Assembly (NCBI RefSeq): GCF_002027705.1 | Contig: NZ_MBTG01000001.1 | Location: 248,001-312,000 of the forward strand | DNA length: 64,000 nt | DNA from: Paenibacillus ferrarius | GTDB taxonomy: Bacteria; Bacillota; Bacilli; Paenibacillales; NBRC-103111 | Direction of reading: 5' to 3' | In this document: piece by piece, positions 27,946 to 37,075 of the stretch | Numbering within the stretch: position 1 is the first letter of the stretch | Layout: every line of letters starts with the position of its first letter | Notes under the pieces: model-generated | Told to the model about the DNA's origin: nothing | The model's input: the letters and a program-made list of their open reading frames with translations, nothing else | The model's database searches: none | Translations under genes and position numbers: made by a program

Positions 27946-27966
27946 GTGGACTCGGGGGTGACAAGC

Positions 27967-30525
27967 GTGGCGAAACGCAAGAAAAAAGGCAAGCCTATAA
28001 AAACGAGCTTGTTATTCGAATTATACGGTATTCTCATTTTGATTTTCTCTGTAATTGCACTTGCTCATCAAGGGCATGTTGGGAATTCGTTGATTTATCT
28101 TTTCCGCTTTTTTGTGGGAACGTGGTACTCGTTAATTCCGTTGATTTTCATATATGTAGCCCTGTATGCAATGATTAAGAGAGCGTGGCCAGAATTCGTC
28201 ACGGTTAAGAAAGCGGGCATCTTACTGTTTATTCTTGGTCTCTTGATCAAAAATCAAATTGATTTATTTGCTCAGCTGTACCCTGATGGCGGTTTTGCAT
28301 CAGGTAAGATCATCTCTTCGACCTGGGAAGCCATGTTGGAAGGGCTGAATCCTACAGAGGCTGGAAGAGCGGCATTGGAATATGGAATCGGCGGCGGAAT
28401 GATAGGAGCTTTGCTGTATAGCATTTTGTATTTCTTGTTTGATTATTTAGGTGCAAGATTGATTCAATATGCTTTATTTGTTATGGGGTTTATCTTGGCA
28501 ACGGGGATTTCTTATGTAGATATCGGCAATGTCATTAGGGGCCGCTTCAGCAATGTCGGTCAGAATTTTAAGGACAGGATGAAAGAGTGGCTGCAGGATC
28601 GTGACGCAAGACAACCTCAGGCAGCTACAGCCGGTGCAAGTGAAAGGAAAACAAAGAAATCCGTTTACATACCCGTTGATGATGAATTTGATGAAGAAGT
28701 GTTCCAACCTGTAAAACGAACAAAGAAATCACCGATATTAATGGAACTGCTTCGTCCGATCAAAGAAGGTCGGAAGAAATCAGCGGCTGCAAAGAACGAT
28801 TCCGAGATGGATACTGATTTGAATGAAGCGAATGATGAGGGTGCGGAGGAGAAGGTTGTTTACCAAACACCTGGCGCACAAGCGGAATCGGCAGCTGAGC
28901 ATGAGGATCAACCTGTCACACCAATTATTCGGGATTTTCAAGAACAAGTGTTTCAAGAAGCGCAACAGGTTGTTAAACCATCGGCAGCTTCAATACCAGA
29001 TCAGCCTGCCAAGCCCCAAACAGCCAAAGGTGCTGTAGAAGGACAGGATGATGAGCCAGTTACGTTGGAATTTCAAGAGAATGCGCCAATTGTCCAAACG
29101 CGGCCATACGAGATGCCTTCCCTTGATTTGCTTGCTAAGCCAGCCGTTGGCAAAGGCAGTGAAATGTCAGACTACAAAGCAAACGCGAGAAAACTTGAAG
29201 CAACGTTAGAGAGCTTTGGCGTTCGTGCTAAGGTGCTCGAGGTTGTCAGAGGACCGGCAGTCACACGCTACGAGATACAGCCTGACGTTGGGGTGAAGGT
29301 CAGCCGAATTGTATCTCTGACGGATGATATTGCTTTGGCGCTGGCCGCTAAGGATATTCGGATGGAAGCGCCGATTCCAGGTAAAGCTGCCATCGGCATC
29401 GAAGTGCCGAACCTGGAAGTTTCCGTTGTAACGATGCGTGAGGTTATGGAAACGTCAGCATTCCAAGAATCAAGCTCCCGTCTGTCGGTCGTCTTAGGGC
29501 GTGATATTTCTGGTCAACCGATCGTCGGCAACTTGGCGAGAATGCCCCATTTGCTTGTAGCCGGTGCAACGGGATCAGGTAAATCCGTATGTATTAACGG
29601 GATCATTACGAGTATTTTGTATAAAGCAAAGCCCAATGAAGTGAAATTTCTCATGATCGATCCGAAAATGGTAGAGCTGAATGTTTATAATGGCATTCCG
29701 CATCTATTGGCTCCGGTTGTGACTGATCCACGCCGAGCATCGCTTGCGCTGAAGAAAGTTGTCGTCGAGATGGAAAAGCGCTATGAGCTCTTCTCCAAGA
29801 GCGGCACTCGGAATATCGAAGGTTACAACGCAATGCTAGTAGAGAGCGGGACAGCAGCTCCATTGCCTTACTATGTCGTCATTGTGGACGAGTTGGCTGA
29901 TTTAATGATGGTTGCGGCGAATGACGTGGAAGACTCGATCTGCCGTCTCGCCCAAATGGCGCGTGCTGCAGGTATCCACTTAATAATTGCCACCCAACGA
30001 CCTTCCGTTGACGTTATCACTGGGGTCATCAAAGCCAACATCCCTTCACGTATCGCTTTCGGAGTATCCTCTCAAGTGGATTCACGAACGATTCTGGATA
30101 TGGTTGGCGCAGAGAAGCTGCTTGGCCGAGGCGATATGCTTTACTTGCCTGTAGGCGCATCCAAACCGGTTCGGGTGCAGGGGGCATTTTTGTCTGACCA
30201 AGAGGTTGAGCACGTTGTAGGTTTTGTACGTACCCAAGAGCAGGCTAACTATCAAGAAGAAATGGTTCCGCAAGTGGAAGAAATGCCGGAGCAACAGAAT
30301 GAATTTGAGGACGAGCTGTATGATCAAGCTGTCCAAATCGTGCTCGAAGCCAAACAAGCTTCTGTTTCACTGCTTCAGCGGCGAATGAGAGTTGGTTATA
30401 CACGTGCAGCGAGACTAGTGGATGCAATGGAAGCTAAAGGCGTTGTAGGTCCTTATGAGGGAAGCAAACCCCGTGAAGTCCTGATGTCTATTGAGCAATA
30501 TCACCATAATCGCATGAGTTCTTAA
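27967..30525 (+). CDS. spoIIIE: DNA translocase SpoIIIE/FtsK
   Basis: Septal ATP-driven pump that moves chromosomal DNA into the forespore and clears trapped DNA. About 852 residues: four N-terminal membrane segments (about 20-180), a long charged linker (about 200-400), then the motor with Walker A GATGSGKS from residue 533 and Walker [14 protein letters not shown], and a C-terminal gamma winged helix (about 770-845). The GTG at 27967 follows CGGGGGTGA; a longer in-frame ORF from 27844 would run through the promoter and is rejected. An SpoIIIE name is preferred to FtsK from its position. Confidence 0.96.
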   Translation: MAKRKKKGKPIKTSLLFELYGILILIFSVIALAHQGHVGNSLIYLFRFFVGTWYSLIPLIFIYVALYAMIKRAWPEFVTVKKAGILLFILGLLIKNQIDLFAQLYPDGGFASGKIISSTWEAMLEGLNPTEAGRAALEYGIGGGMIGALLYSILYFLFDYLGARLIQYALFVMGFILATGISYVDIGNVIRGRFSNVGQNFKDRMKEWLQDRDARQPQAATAGASERKTKKSVYIPVDDEFDEEVFQPVKRTKKSPILMELLRPIKEGRKKSAAAKNDSEMDTDLNEANDEGAEEKVVYQTPGAQAESAAEHEDQPVTPIIRDFQEQVFQEAQQVVKPSAASIPDQPAKPQTAKGAVEGQDDEPVTLEFQENAPIVQTRPYEMPSLDLLAKPAVGKGSEMSDYKANARKLEATLESFGVRAKVLEVVRGPAVTRYEIQPDVGVKVSRIVSLTDDIALALAAKDIRMEAPIPGKAAIGIEVPNLEVSVVTMREVMETSAFQESSSRLSVVLGRDISGQPIVGNLARMPHLLVAGATGSGKSVCINGIITSILYKAKPNEVKFLMIDPKMVELNVYNGIPHLLAPVVTDPRRASLALKKVVVEMEKRYELFSKSGTRNIEGYNAMLVESGTAAPLPYYVVIVDELADLMMVAANDVEDSICRLAQMARAAGIHLIIATQRPSVDVITGVIKANIPSRIAFGVSSQVDSRTILDMVGAEKLLGRGDMLYLPVGASKPVRVQGAFLSDQEVEHVVGFVRTQEQANYQEEMVPQVEEMPEQQNEFEDELYDQAVQIVLEAKQASVSLLQRRMRVGYTRAARLVDAMEAKGVVGPYEGSKPREVLMSIEQYHHNRMSS

Positions 30526-30543
30526 CTTAAATACGGCTGAATA

Positions 30544-30572
30544 AAAACACTCTCCTCAGGAGAGTGTTTTTA
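30544..30572 (+). terminator. Terminator after spoIIIE
   Basis: AAACACTCTCC-TCA-GGAGAGTGTTT, a perfect 11-bp stem followed by TTATTT. Confidence 0.92.
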
Positions 30573-30575
30573 TTT

Positions 30576-30605
30576 GTATAATCCGAGACTCCCTTTCTCA
30601 TAATA
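30576..30605 (+). promoter_or_regulatory. Sigma-G-type forespore promoter of the SleB-like gene
   Basis: GTATA (30576-30580), exactly 18 bp, CATAATA (30599-30605): a perfect GHATR-N18-CATnHTA match. SleB is made in the forespore under sigma-G in B. subtilis, which agrees. Confidence 0.7.
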
Positions 30606-30649
30606 AGCAAGAAAAGGCTGTAATTTGAAAAGTGAGGTTGAGAAGGGGA

Positions 30650-31438
30650 ATGAATAAACGATTAATTGTACTTACCTTTTGTATTGTTTTCGTACTTGTT
30701 GTCGCTTTTCAGTTGAAGGGAAAATTCAATCCGCCAGCAGAAGAAACGTTTAGCAAAAATGAAGTACGTTATGGTGCCACAGGGTCAGACGTCAATGAGC
30801 TGCAAGGAAGATTGAAGTTTATTGGCTTTTATAATGGCAGTATAGACGGCGATTATGGGTATAAGACGTTAACGGCTGTGAAACGATTCCAAGGCGAGTT
30901 CGGGATGACAGTTGATGGCATTGTAGGTCCCAAAACAAAGCTTCGGCTATGGGAGGCTACGAAAAATTGGAGGCCGACGGCTCCGACTACTGGCGGTAGC
31001 GGCAGTTCTGGCAACAGTGGCTCTAATCAAACAGCTTCTGATCAAAAACCGGCTAATCTGGTGCCCTCGAATAACTTAGGTTTGTCCGAACAAGATATTA
31101 ATCTCATGGCTAATGCGGTTCATGGGGAGGCTCGTGGAGAGCCATATGTAGGACAAGTGGCGGTAGCGGCGGTTATTCTGAATCGTGTGAAATCGGCGAG
31201 CTTTCCTAACACGGTTTCGGGCGTCATTTTTCAACCAGGCGCCTTTACGGCAGTAGCCGATGGTCAAATTTGGTTAACTCCGGATGAATCAACGAAAAAA
31301 GCAGTGAGAGATGCTTTAGGAGGCTGGGACCCAACGGGAGGCTGTATTTACTACTTTAACCCGGAGACAGCGACTTCGAAATGGATCTGGAGCAGACCAC
31401 AAGTCAAGAATATTGGCAAGCATATTTTCTGTAAATAA
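30650..31438 (+). CDS. sleB: SleB-type spore cortex-lytic enzyme
   Basis: About 262 residues: N-terminal hydrophobic export segment (about 5-21), a PG_binding_1 domain (about 40-100, GATGSDVNELQGRLKFIGFY), a Gly/Ser linker, and a C-terminal Hydrolase_2 domain with the probable catalytic glutamate 160 in HGEARGE. This is the domain order of SleB, the lytic transglycosylase that degrades spore cortex during germination. The start is uncertain: the ATG at 30650 lies very close to AAGGGG, a GTG at 30632 has no site. No ypeB follows, although sleB and ypeB are commonly paired, so it could be a SleB paralogue. Confidence 0.85.
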   Translation: MNKRLIVLTFCIVFVLVVAFQLKGKFNPPAEETFSKNEVRYGATGSDVNELQGRLKFIGFYNGSIDGDYGYKTLTAVKRFQGEFGMTVDGIVGPKTKLRLWEATKNWRPTAPTTGGSGSSGNSGSNQTASDQKPANLVPSNNLGLSEQDINLMANAVHGEARGEPYVGQVAVAAVILNRVKSASFPNTVSGVIFQPGAFTAVADGQIWLTPDESTKKAVRDALGGWDPTGGCIYYFNPETATSKWIWSRPQVKNIGKHIFCK

Positions 31439-31452
31439 TTTAATGGTGGACA

Positions 31453-31484
31453 AGGAGAAGGAACCAGCTTTGGTTGCTTCTCCT
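31453..31484 (+). terminator. Terminator-like hairpin after the SleB-like gene
   Basis: AGGAGAAG-G-AACCA pairs with TGGTT-G-CTTCTCCT (one G-G mismatch) around GCTT. The T-run is poor (CTTCG), so efficiency is doubtful. Confidence 0.5.
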
Positions 31485-31503
31485 CTTCGTATAGGAATAT
31501 AAT
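31474..31503 (+). promoter_or_regulatory. Probable sigma-A promoter of ymfF-ymfH-ymfI
   Basis: TTGCTT (31474-31479), 18 bp, TATAAT (31498-31503). The -35 lies in the 3' arm of the preceding hairpin. Confidence 0.55.
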
Positions 31504-31539
31504 GGGTGTATATCATGGAAGTAGAAGGGAGACAGACCT

Positions 31540-32820
31540 TTGAAGCATAACCAATTTGAGCGCCGTACATGGAATCACATTCGGTTGCATGTACTGCCGA
31601 CAGATCGATTCAAAACGTTTGCGATTTCTGTGTACATAGGTCGTCCCTTAGAGGAAGCAACAGTTACGAATACGGCGTTAACGCCTTTTGTCCTGCGTAG
31701 AGGCACAGAATTACGACCGGAAACGAAGCAATTTCGAGAGCATTTGGATGATTTATATGGCGCCGGCTTCGGTTTTGATATTTACAAGCGTGGGGATTAT
31801 CAAATTGTGCAGCTGCGCATGGATATCATCAATGACCGGTTTGTGAAGTCAGCACAATCCCTGTTGCAGCAAGGATTAGATTTTGTTGGAGAAACATTGA
31901 CGCGCCCGGCCCTTGAGAATGGGCATTTCCGCGGGAAATATGTAGATGCCGAGAAACAGACGCTGCAAAAGCGGATTGAATCTGTTATTAACGATAAAAT
32001 TCGTTACGCGGCAGAACGCTGCATAGAAGAAATGTGCAGCGATGATCCATATCGCTTGCATCCTCTCGGTAAAATTACAGACCTCGACCATATCAATCCG
32101 GAGCAGCTTTACGAACAATATAAGCAGTGGCTTCAGACTGCTCCTCTAGATATTTATGTGGTTGGGAATACAACCCTATCTGAGGTTGAAGACATCGTGA
32201 AGCGGGCATTCTCGATTGAACGCAAAGAGGATGTTGCTTATGTAACTTCGGCGCCGCGTGGAGCTGCTGGTGAAGTAAAGACCATTGTAGAACGCTTGGA
32301 TGTTAATCAAGGGAAACTAAACATGGGCTTGCGTACGAACCTTTCCTATCGGGATGAGAAGTATCCAGTAGCACTTATGTATAACGGAGTCCTCGGCGGA
32401 TATCCGCACTCCAAATTATTTATTAATGTTCGTGAGAAAGCCAGTTTAGCTTATTACGCCTCTTCACGTTTTGATGGACATAAGGGAATTTTGACGATTC
32501 AATCAGGCATCGAGATGGCGAATTATGAGAAAGCGGTAGATATCATCCGTAAGCAGCTTACAGCTATGGAACAAGGGGATATCAATGAGATTGAACTGAG
32601 CCAGACACGAGCGATGATATCGAATCAGCTTCGTGAGATTCAAGATTCGGCATTTGAACTGATTTCTTTTGACTTTAATGCGATTTTGTCAGGTAAAGAA
32701 AGAACAGTTCCTGGTCTGATTGAAGCTGTGGAGCAGGTGGATGTTGCCGCTATTGCCGAAGCCGCCAAGCGCGTTCAACTGGACACGATATACTTCTTAC
32801 GGGATCAGAAGGGAGAGTAG
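31540..32820 (+). CDS. ymfF: M16-family protein YmfF, lacks zinc motif
   Basis: 426 residues with two M16 folds, but the HxxEH zinc motif is not present in the N-terminal domain, where the sequence reads RRGTELRPETKQFREHLDD. It is therefore expected to be the non-catalytic partner of YmfH next door, as in other M16 heterodimers (inference). TTG start at 31540 with GAAGGGAG 8 nt upstream. A 3-nt gap separates it from ymfH. Confidence 0.9.
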   Translation: MKHNQFERRTWNHIRLHVLPTDRFKTFAISVYIGRPLEEATVTNTALTPFVLRRGTELRPETKQFREHLDDLYGAGFGFDIYKRGDYQIVQLRMDIINDRFVKSAQSLLQQGLDFVGETLTRPALENGHFRGKYVDAEKQTLQKRIESVINDKIRYAAERCIEEMCSDDPYRLHPLGKITDLDHINPEQLYEQYKQWLQTAPLDIYVVGNTTLSEVEDIVKRAFSIERKEDVAYVTSAPRGAAGEVKTIVERLDVNQGKLNMGLRTNLSYRDEKYPVALMYNGVLGGYPHSKLFINVREKASLAYYASSRFDGHKGILTIQSGIEMANYEKAVDIIRKQLTAMEQGDINEIELSQTRAMISNQLREIQDSAFELISFDFNAILSGKERTVPGLIEAVEQVDVAAIAEAAKRVQLDTIYFLRDQKGE

Positions 32821-32823
32821 ACC

Positions 32824-34113
32824 ATGCAGGTAATTCCTTATCCACACTTGGGTGAAACGATATATCACGAGAAGCTTGATAATGGGCTACATGTGTTTGT
32901 TCTTCCAAAGGAAGGGTTCCAGAAAACATATGCCACTTTCACAACGCAATACGGTTCGATCGATAATTATTTTCAGGTTAAAGGCAAGGACGCGGTGCGA
33001 GTACCAGATGGCATTGCTCATTTTCTGGAGCACAAAATGTTTGAAGAACCGGAAGGAGATATCTTCGCTACATTTGCTTCCAACGGGGCTTCGGCCAATG
33101 CGTTTACAAGCTTTGATCGGACCGCTTATCTGTTTTCTTCCACCAATCACTATCTAGATAATTTAACGACATTAATTAATTTCGTGCAAAACCCTTATTT
33201 TACAGATGAAAATGTAGAAAAGGAAAAGGGCATTATTGGTCAGGAAATCAAAATGTACGAGGATAATGCCGATTGGAGAAGCTATTACGGGTTGATTGAA
33301 TCGCTGTACGCCAAACATCCTATCCATATTGATATTGCCGGAACGGTGGCCTCTATCGCCGAAATCACCAAGGAAACGTTATATGAGTGCTATCACACTT
33401 TCTACCATCCAAGCAATATGAGCTTGTTTGTTGTAGGCGGAGTAGATGCCGAAGAGGTGCTATCCTTAGTCAAAGCCAATCAAGCGGCCAAAAGCTTTGC
33501 TCCACAAGGCAGCATCGAGCGCTTTTTCCCGGATGAGCCACTGGAAGTGAATGAAGCTCGAAGAGTTATCAACTTGCCCGTATCTATGCCCAAGTGTCTT
33601 ATCGGGTTCAAGGAAGAAGCTCCTAATGTCAGCGGCAAAGATCTGTTAGTCAAAGAGCTTACAACCAAGTTAATGCTGGATATTCTCTTTAGTTCCAGCT
33701 CTTCGATTTATGAAGCGCTGTATGATGAGCAGTTGATTTCCGATAATTTTGGGCATGAATACAACTGCAGCGAGGGCTATGCCTTCTCGATGCTGGGTGG
33801 CGATACCAAAGATCCCAATCGACTTGTTGACCGCATTCGTGAAGAAGTGGAAAAGCGTAAAGACATCGGTCTGGATGAAGTAACTTTTGAGCGGAGTCGG
33901 AAAAAGAAGATCGGTAATTTCCTTAGGATGATGAACTCACCCGAGTCTATTGCGAATGAATTTACCAAATACCGTTTCAAAGGGATTGATTTGTTCGATA
34001 TTTTGCCAGTGTATGAGCAGCTCACGCTGGAAGATGTGAATCGCCGGTTCCGTGAGCATTTCAACTGGAATCAGCTAGCTGTATCTATTGTGCAAAGTCG
34101 TGAGTTGTCGTGA
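32824..34113 (+). CDS. ymfH: M16-family zinc protease YmfH
   Basis: Catalytic M16 peptidase, 429 residues, with HFLEH (H66, E69, H70) and the downstream glutamate region NVEKEKGIIGQEIKMYED. Probably cytosolic, no signal peptide. Pairs with the motif-less YmfF; substrates are unknown, though M16 pairs can process peptides. ATG at 32824 follows GGGAGAGTAG; it overlaps ymfI by 4 nt. Confidence 0.92.
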   Translation: MQVIPYPHLGETIYHEKLDNGLHVFVLPKEGFQKTYATFTTQYGSIDNYFQVKGKDAVRVPDGIAHFLEHKMFEEPEGDIFATFASNGASANAFTSFDRTAYLFSSTNHYLDNLTTLINFVQNPYFTDENVEKEKGIIGQEIKMYEDNADWRSYYGLIESLYAKHPIHIDIAGTVASIAEITKETLYECYHTFYHPSNMSLFVVGGVDAEEVLSLVKANQAAKSFAPQGSIERFFPDEPLEVNEARRVINLPVSMPKCLIGFKEEAPNVSGKDLLVKELTTKLMLDILFSSSSSIYEALYDEQLISDNFGHEYNCSEGYAFSMLGGDTKDPNRLVDRIREEVEKRKDIGLDEVTFERSRKKKIGNFLRMMNSPESIANEFTKYRFKGIDLFDILPVYEQLTLEDVNRRFREHFNWNQLAVSIVQSRELS

Positions 34114-34865
34114 GTCTAGCGAAGCCATTCAGTGAACAAACGGTTCTCATCACAGGCGCGAGCCGGGGGATTGGCGCAGCCGTTGCTGAACGTTTTGCCG
34201 CGGTAGGGATGAATGTTGTTATCCACTACCGCGAATCCCATGAGGCTGCGAATGAAGTGGCTAGGACCTGCATGAAGCATGGGGCAAAGGTATTGACGGT
34301 ATCGGCAGATGTGAAGTCACGCGAACAAATCATCAAGATGCAGGAAAAGCTTGAGCAGAAAGAGATGATACCGGATATCATCGTCAATAATGCCGGAATA
34401 GCGCATTACGGGCTGCTTGCTGATGTGAGCGAAGAAGATTGGGACTTGGTTATGGATGTGAACTTAAAGGGAGCTTTTCTGTGCTCGCAGACGTTCATGG
34501 GCGCTATGGTTAGGCAGAAATACGGCCGAATTATCAATGTTTCTTCCATTTGGGGCATCTCTGGCGCTTCTTGCGAAGTTGTTTATTCAACAGCCAAAGG
34601 GGGGCTCAATGCCTTCACCAAAGCATTAGCCAAGGAGCTCGCTCCATCAGGAGTGACGGTGAATGCGGTAGCACCCGGTCCTGTACATACCGAAATGATG
34701 GCCGGTTTCCAGCCGGAGGAGCGGGAAGCGATTGAAAATGAAATTCCGGTTGGCCGCTTTGCTTTGCCGGATGAAGTGGCTTCACTTGTTTATTTCCTGG
34801 CATTGCCTGAGTCCGGCTATATTACAGGTCAAATCATAAGTCCCAATGGCGGTTGGCTAACTTAA
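34110..34865 (+). CDS. ymfI: Short-chain dehydrogenase/reductase YmfI
   Basis: NAD(P)-dependent oxidoreductase of the SDR family, FabG-like, 251 residues. TGASRGIGAAVAERF cofactor motif, NNAGIAHYG, and the YxxxK catalytic pair in VYSTAKGG, preceded by INVSS. GTG start inside the last codons of ymfH. The substrate is not known; similarity to 3-oxoacyl-ACP reductases does not establish the reaction. Confidence 0.9.
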   Translation: MSLAKPFSEQTVLITGASRGIGAAVAERFAAVGMNVVIHYRESHEAANEVARTCMKHGAKVLTVSADVKSREQIIKMQEKLEQKEMIPDIIVNNAGIAHYGLLADVSEEDWDLVMDVNLKGAFLCSQTFMGAMVRQKYGRIINVSSIWGISGASCEVVYSTAKGGLNAFTKALAKELAPSGVTVNAVAPGPVHTEMMAGFQPEEREAIENEIPVGRFALPDEVASLVYFLALPESGYITGQIISPNGGWLT

Positions 34866-34886
34866 GGATGGAGTGAGATGCCAAGT

Positions 34887-34916
34887 GCATAATTTTTGAG
34901 CGAGAAGCGAATATTA
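34887..34916 (+). promoter_or_regulatory. Sigma-G-like promoter of the DUF3243 gene (one mismatch)
   Basis: GCATA (34887-34891), 18 bp, AATATTA (34910-34916); only the first -10 base departs from GHATR-N18-CATnHTA. Confidence 0.45.
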
Positions 34917-34961
34917 CGTATGTAATGACCATTTCTCATAACTCAAAGGAGGCTTCTTACA

Positions 34962-35213
34962 ATGGCTACAGTTCTTAAGGTATTTGATAAGTGGAAAGAG
35001 TTTCTTGCTGAACGTGTGAGTCAAGCGGGGCATGCAGGAATGAGTGAAGAGACCGTTTCTAAGCTCGCTTTTCAAATCGGTGAATTTCTAGCTGATAAAG
35101 TGGATCCGGAAAATGAGCAAGAGCGAGTGCTCAAAGAGCTGTGGGATGCAGGAGATGAGCAGGAAAAACGTACAATTGCCCGTCTCATGGTAAAATTAGT
35201 AGACAAAGGCTAA
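34962..35213 (+). CDS. ymfJ: DUF3243 protein YmfJ
   Basis: 83-residue helical protein of the DUF3243 family, function unknown. Contains VFDKWKEFLAERVSQAGHAG and an acidic C-terminal half. From memory ymfJ belongs to the sigma-G regulon in B. subtilis, and a near-consensus sigma-G site lies upstream here. ATG at 34962 behind AAAGGAGG; followed by its own terminator. Confidence 0.88.
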   Translation: MATVLKVFDKWKEFLAERVSQAGHAGMSEETVSKLAFQIGEFLADKVDPENEQERVLKELWDAGDEQEKRTIARLMVKLVDKG

Positions 35214-35246
35214 TAACCGTTTTACAATTCAATAAGGTACTATGTG

Positions 35247-35271
35247 AAAGCCTCCTCTTTCGGAGGCTTTT
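35247..35271 (+). terminator. Terminator after ymfJ
   Basis: AAAGCCTCC-TCTTTC-GGAGGCTTT followed by T and TGCAC; perfect 9-bp stem, short T-run. Confidence 0.8.
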
Positions 35272-35304
35272 GCACGCTTTTAAGGAAGAAAGGAATCGAA
35301 TGGC

Positions 35305-36156
35305 ATGGCTATCAAGCGATTTATTGTTTTGTTAGTAGGTATCCTTCTGGTTGTAACCGGTTGTGGAACACGCGGAATTCCGGTCATTAAACAGGAACTT
35401 ATGGATAAGAAGCTATCCGTCTTAATGTTGTCGAGCAGCAGTTTGCCAGATACAGCCAAGCAGTCCATCGATCAAGCGCTCCAGACGTGGAGAAGTGAAC
35501 ATTTCATTGCCTATGATTGGGTCAAAGATTTGAATACCTTAGATGATCAGGTAACGGCTAAGCTGAAGGCAAACCCCTATGATTACATATATGTCATTGG
35601 CAATGAGTTGATTGCTTCCGCAGATGGTTTAATGGGACAAGGTCTGTCGACAGGGAAATGGACGCTGCTGCAAAGTCAATTAGACAGCAGTGGCACCGCA
35701 AGCACATCAAGCGATCAGGCAGCTTTCCTGAAAATCGATGCTCAGCAGATTGAAGATTTGAAATCCAACTGGCTTCAAAATTTGCTCGCAACCAATGTGG
35801 CCGTAGAATGGGTTACAAGAAGCGATCGGCCGATACCATCGGCTTGGGCGCCTTCTGAAGAAGCGGATCATATTGTTTTACTTGATAATAATGAGCAGTG
35901 GTTTCAGCAATTATCCTTTCAATCCAAACAGCATGCAGCCAAGTGGATTATTTTTTATTCACCAGCAACTGCCGCACAAGTACAGAAAGCGAAGACGCTT
36001 AATATTTCTGTCATAGATATGTCAAGTGCCTTATCAGCCCAGTTGAATTGGACGCAAATTCTGGACGATCGCCTAGCCGCCATGACGAATCATACGTGGC
36101 AAAAAGGCAGCCTATCTTACAATGAGAAAGAGCTTTTAGAACTAAAAATTAAATAA
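35305..36156 (+). CDS. Predicted lipoprotein of unknown function
   Basis: 283 residues. A clear lipoprotein signal: basic start, hydrophobic core (FIVLLVGILLVV), lipobox VTGC with the lipidated cysteine at residue 20. The mature part shows alternating strands and helices (YDYIYVIGNELI, AAKWIIFYSPATAAQVQKAK) that suggest a periplasmic-binding-like or Rossmann-like fold, but I recognise no family motif. It sits between ymfJ and ymfK with no B. subtilis counterpart in that slot that I know of. Expected on the outer face of the membrane. Confidence 0.8.
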   Translation: MAIKRFIVLLVGILLVVTGCGTRGIPVIKQELMDKKLSVLMLSSSSLPDTAKQSIDQALQTWRSEHFIAYDWVKDLNTLDDQVTAKLKANPYDYIYVIGNELIASADGLMGQGLSTGKWTLLQSQLDSSGTASTSSDQAAFLKIDAQQIEDLKSNWLQNLLATNVAVEWVTRSDRPIPSAWAPSEEADHIVLLDNNEQWFQQLSFQSKQHAAKWIIFYSPATAAQVQKAKTLNISVIDMSSALSAQLNWTQILDDRLAAMTNHTWQKGSLSYNEKELLELKIK

Positions 36157-36261
36157 ATTTTGTGTATTTTTATGAGTCTTAAGAAGGATATTGACGAAAA
36201 TTGTAGAAATTAAAGTAGGTAACAAGTAATTTGTTGCTGATATCATGATGAGGTGGAATGA

Positions 36262-37026
36262 TTGGACGTTAAAGAGTGGTATATGGAATACAAGATTCAT
36301 AAGAACCGTCCTGGTTTATTAGGGGACATTGCTTCCTTGATGGGGATGCTGGATATTAATATTGTAACCATTAACGGGGTAGAAGATCGTACGCGCGGTA
36401 TGCTTCTGCAAACCAATGATGAAGAAAAAATTGACTTAATGGGTAAAATGCTGAGAAAAGTAGATAATATTACTATTACCGCATTAAGACCTCCCAAGCT
36501 GGTGGATATACTAGCTGTTCGCCACGGTCGTTATATCGAGCGTGATTCCGATGACCGCAAAACGTTCCGTTTTACACGTGATGAATTAGGGCTGTTAGTT
36601 GATTTCCTAGGCGAGATTTTCAAGCGTGAAGGGAATCAAGTTGTCGGACTCCGCGGCATGCCGCGTGTTGGCAAAACAGAATCCATCATTGCGGGCAGCG
36701 TATGCGCTAATAAACGTTGGACATTCGTTTCCTCTACCTTATTAAGACAAACGGTTCGCAGCCAATTGTCTGAGGATGAAATGACCCCGAACAATGTCTA
36801 TATTATTGACGGAATTGTCTCGACCATTCGTTCCAATGAAAAGCATTACAGCCTGCTGCAGGATATTATGGGAATGCCTTCAACCAAGGTTATCGAGCAT
36901 CCAGATATATTCATTCGTGAATCAGAATACACATATAATCACTTCGATTATATTATTGAGCTTCGAAATAGCCCGGATGAAGAAATCAATTACGACTCAT
37001 TTACGTATACTTCCGAACCTTTTTAA
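36262..37026 (+). CDS. ymfK: YmfK-like DUF3388 protein: ACT domain plus P-loop region
   Basis: 254 residues. N-terminal ACT-like domain (about 1-80; YKIHKNRPGLLGDIASLMGML, IVTINGVEDRTRGMLLQ). The second half has GMPRVGKTES, which fits the Walker A pattern GxxxxGKT, and NVYIIDGI as a possible Walker B strand. This suggests a ligand-sensing nucleotide-binding regulator; the function is unknown. TTG start at 36262 with GATGAGGTGG just upstream. Located before the RodZ-like gene, as ymfK precedes ymfM in B. subtilis. Confidence 0.85.
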   Translation: MDVKEWYMEYKIHKNRPGLLGDIASLMGMLDINIVTINGVEDRTRGMLLQTNDEEKIDLMGKMLRKVDNITITALRPPKLVDILAVRHGRYIERDSDDRKTFRFTRDELGLLVDFLGEIFKREGNQVVGLRGMPRVGKTESIIAGSVCANKRWTFVSSTLLRQTVRSQLSEDEMTPNNVYIIDGIVSTIRSNEKHYSLLQDIMGMPSTKVIEHPDIFIRESEYTYNHFDYIIELRNSPDEEINYDSFTYTSEPF

Positions 37027-37075
37027 TGTTTTAAACGTCATTAACTAATAGAGAGTTCCGCGGGGAGGTGACCAT

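Noticed and set aside
27844..27966. Upstream extension of spoIIIE
   Set aside because: The extended frame overlaps ylzJ and runs through the extended -10 promoter; the GTG at 27967 has the Shine-Dalgarno and the family N-terminus.
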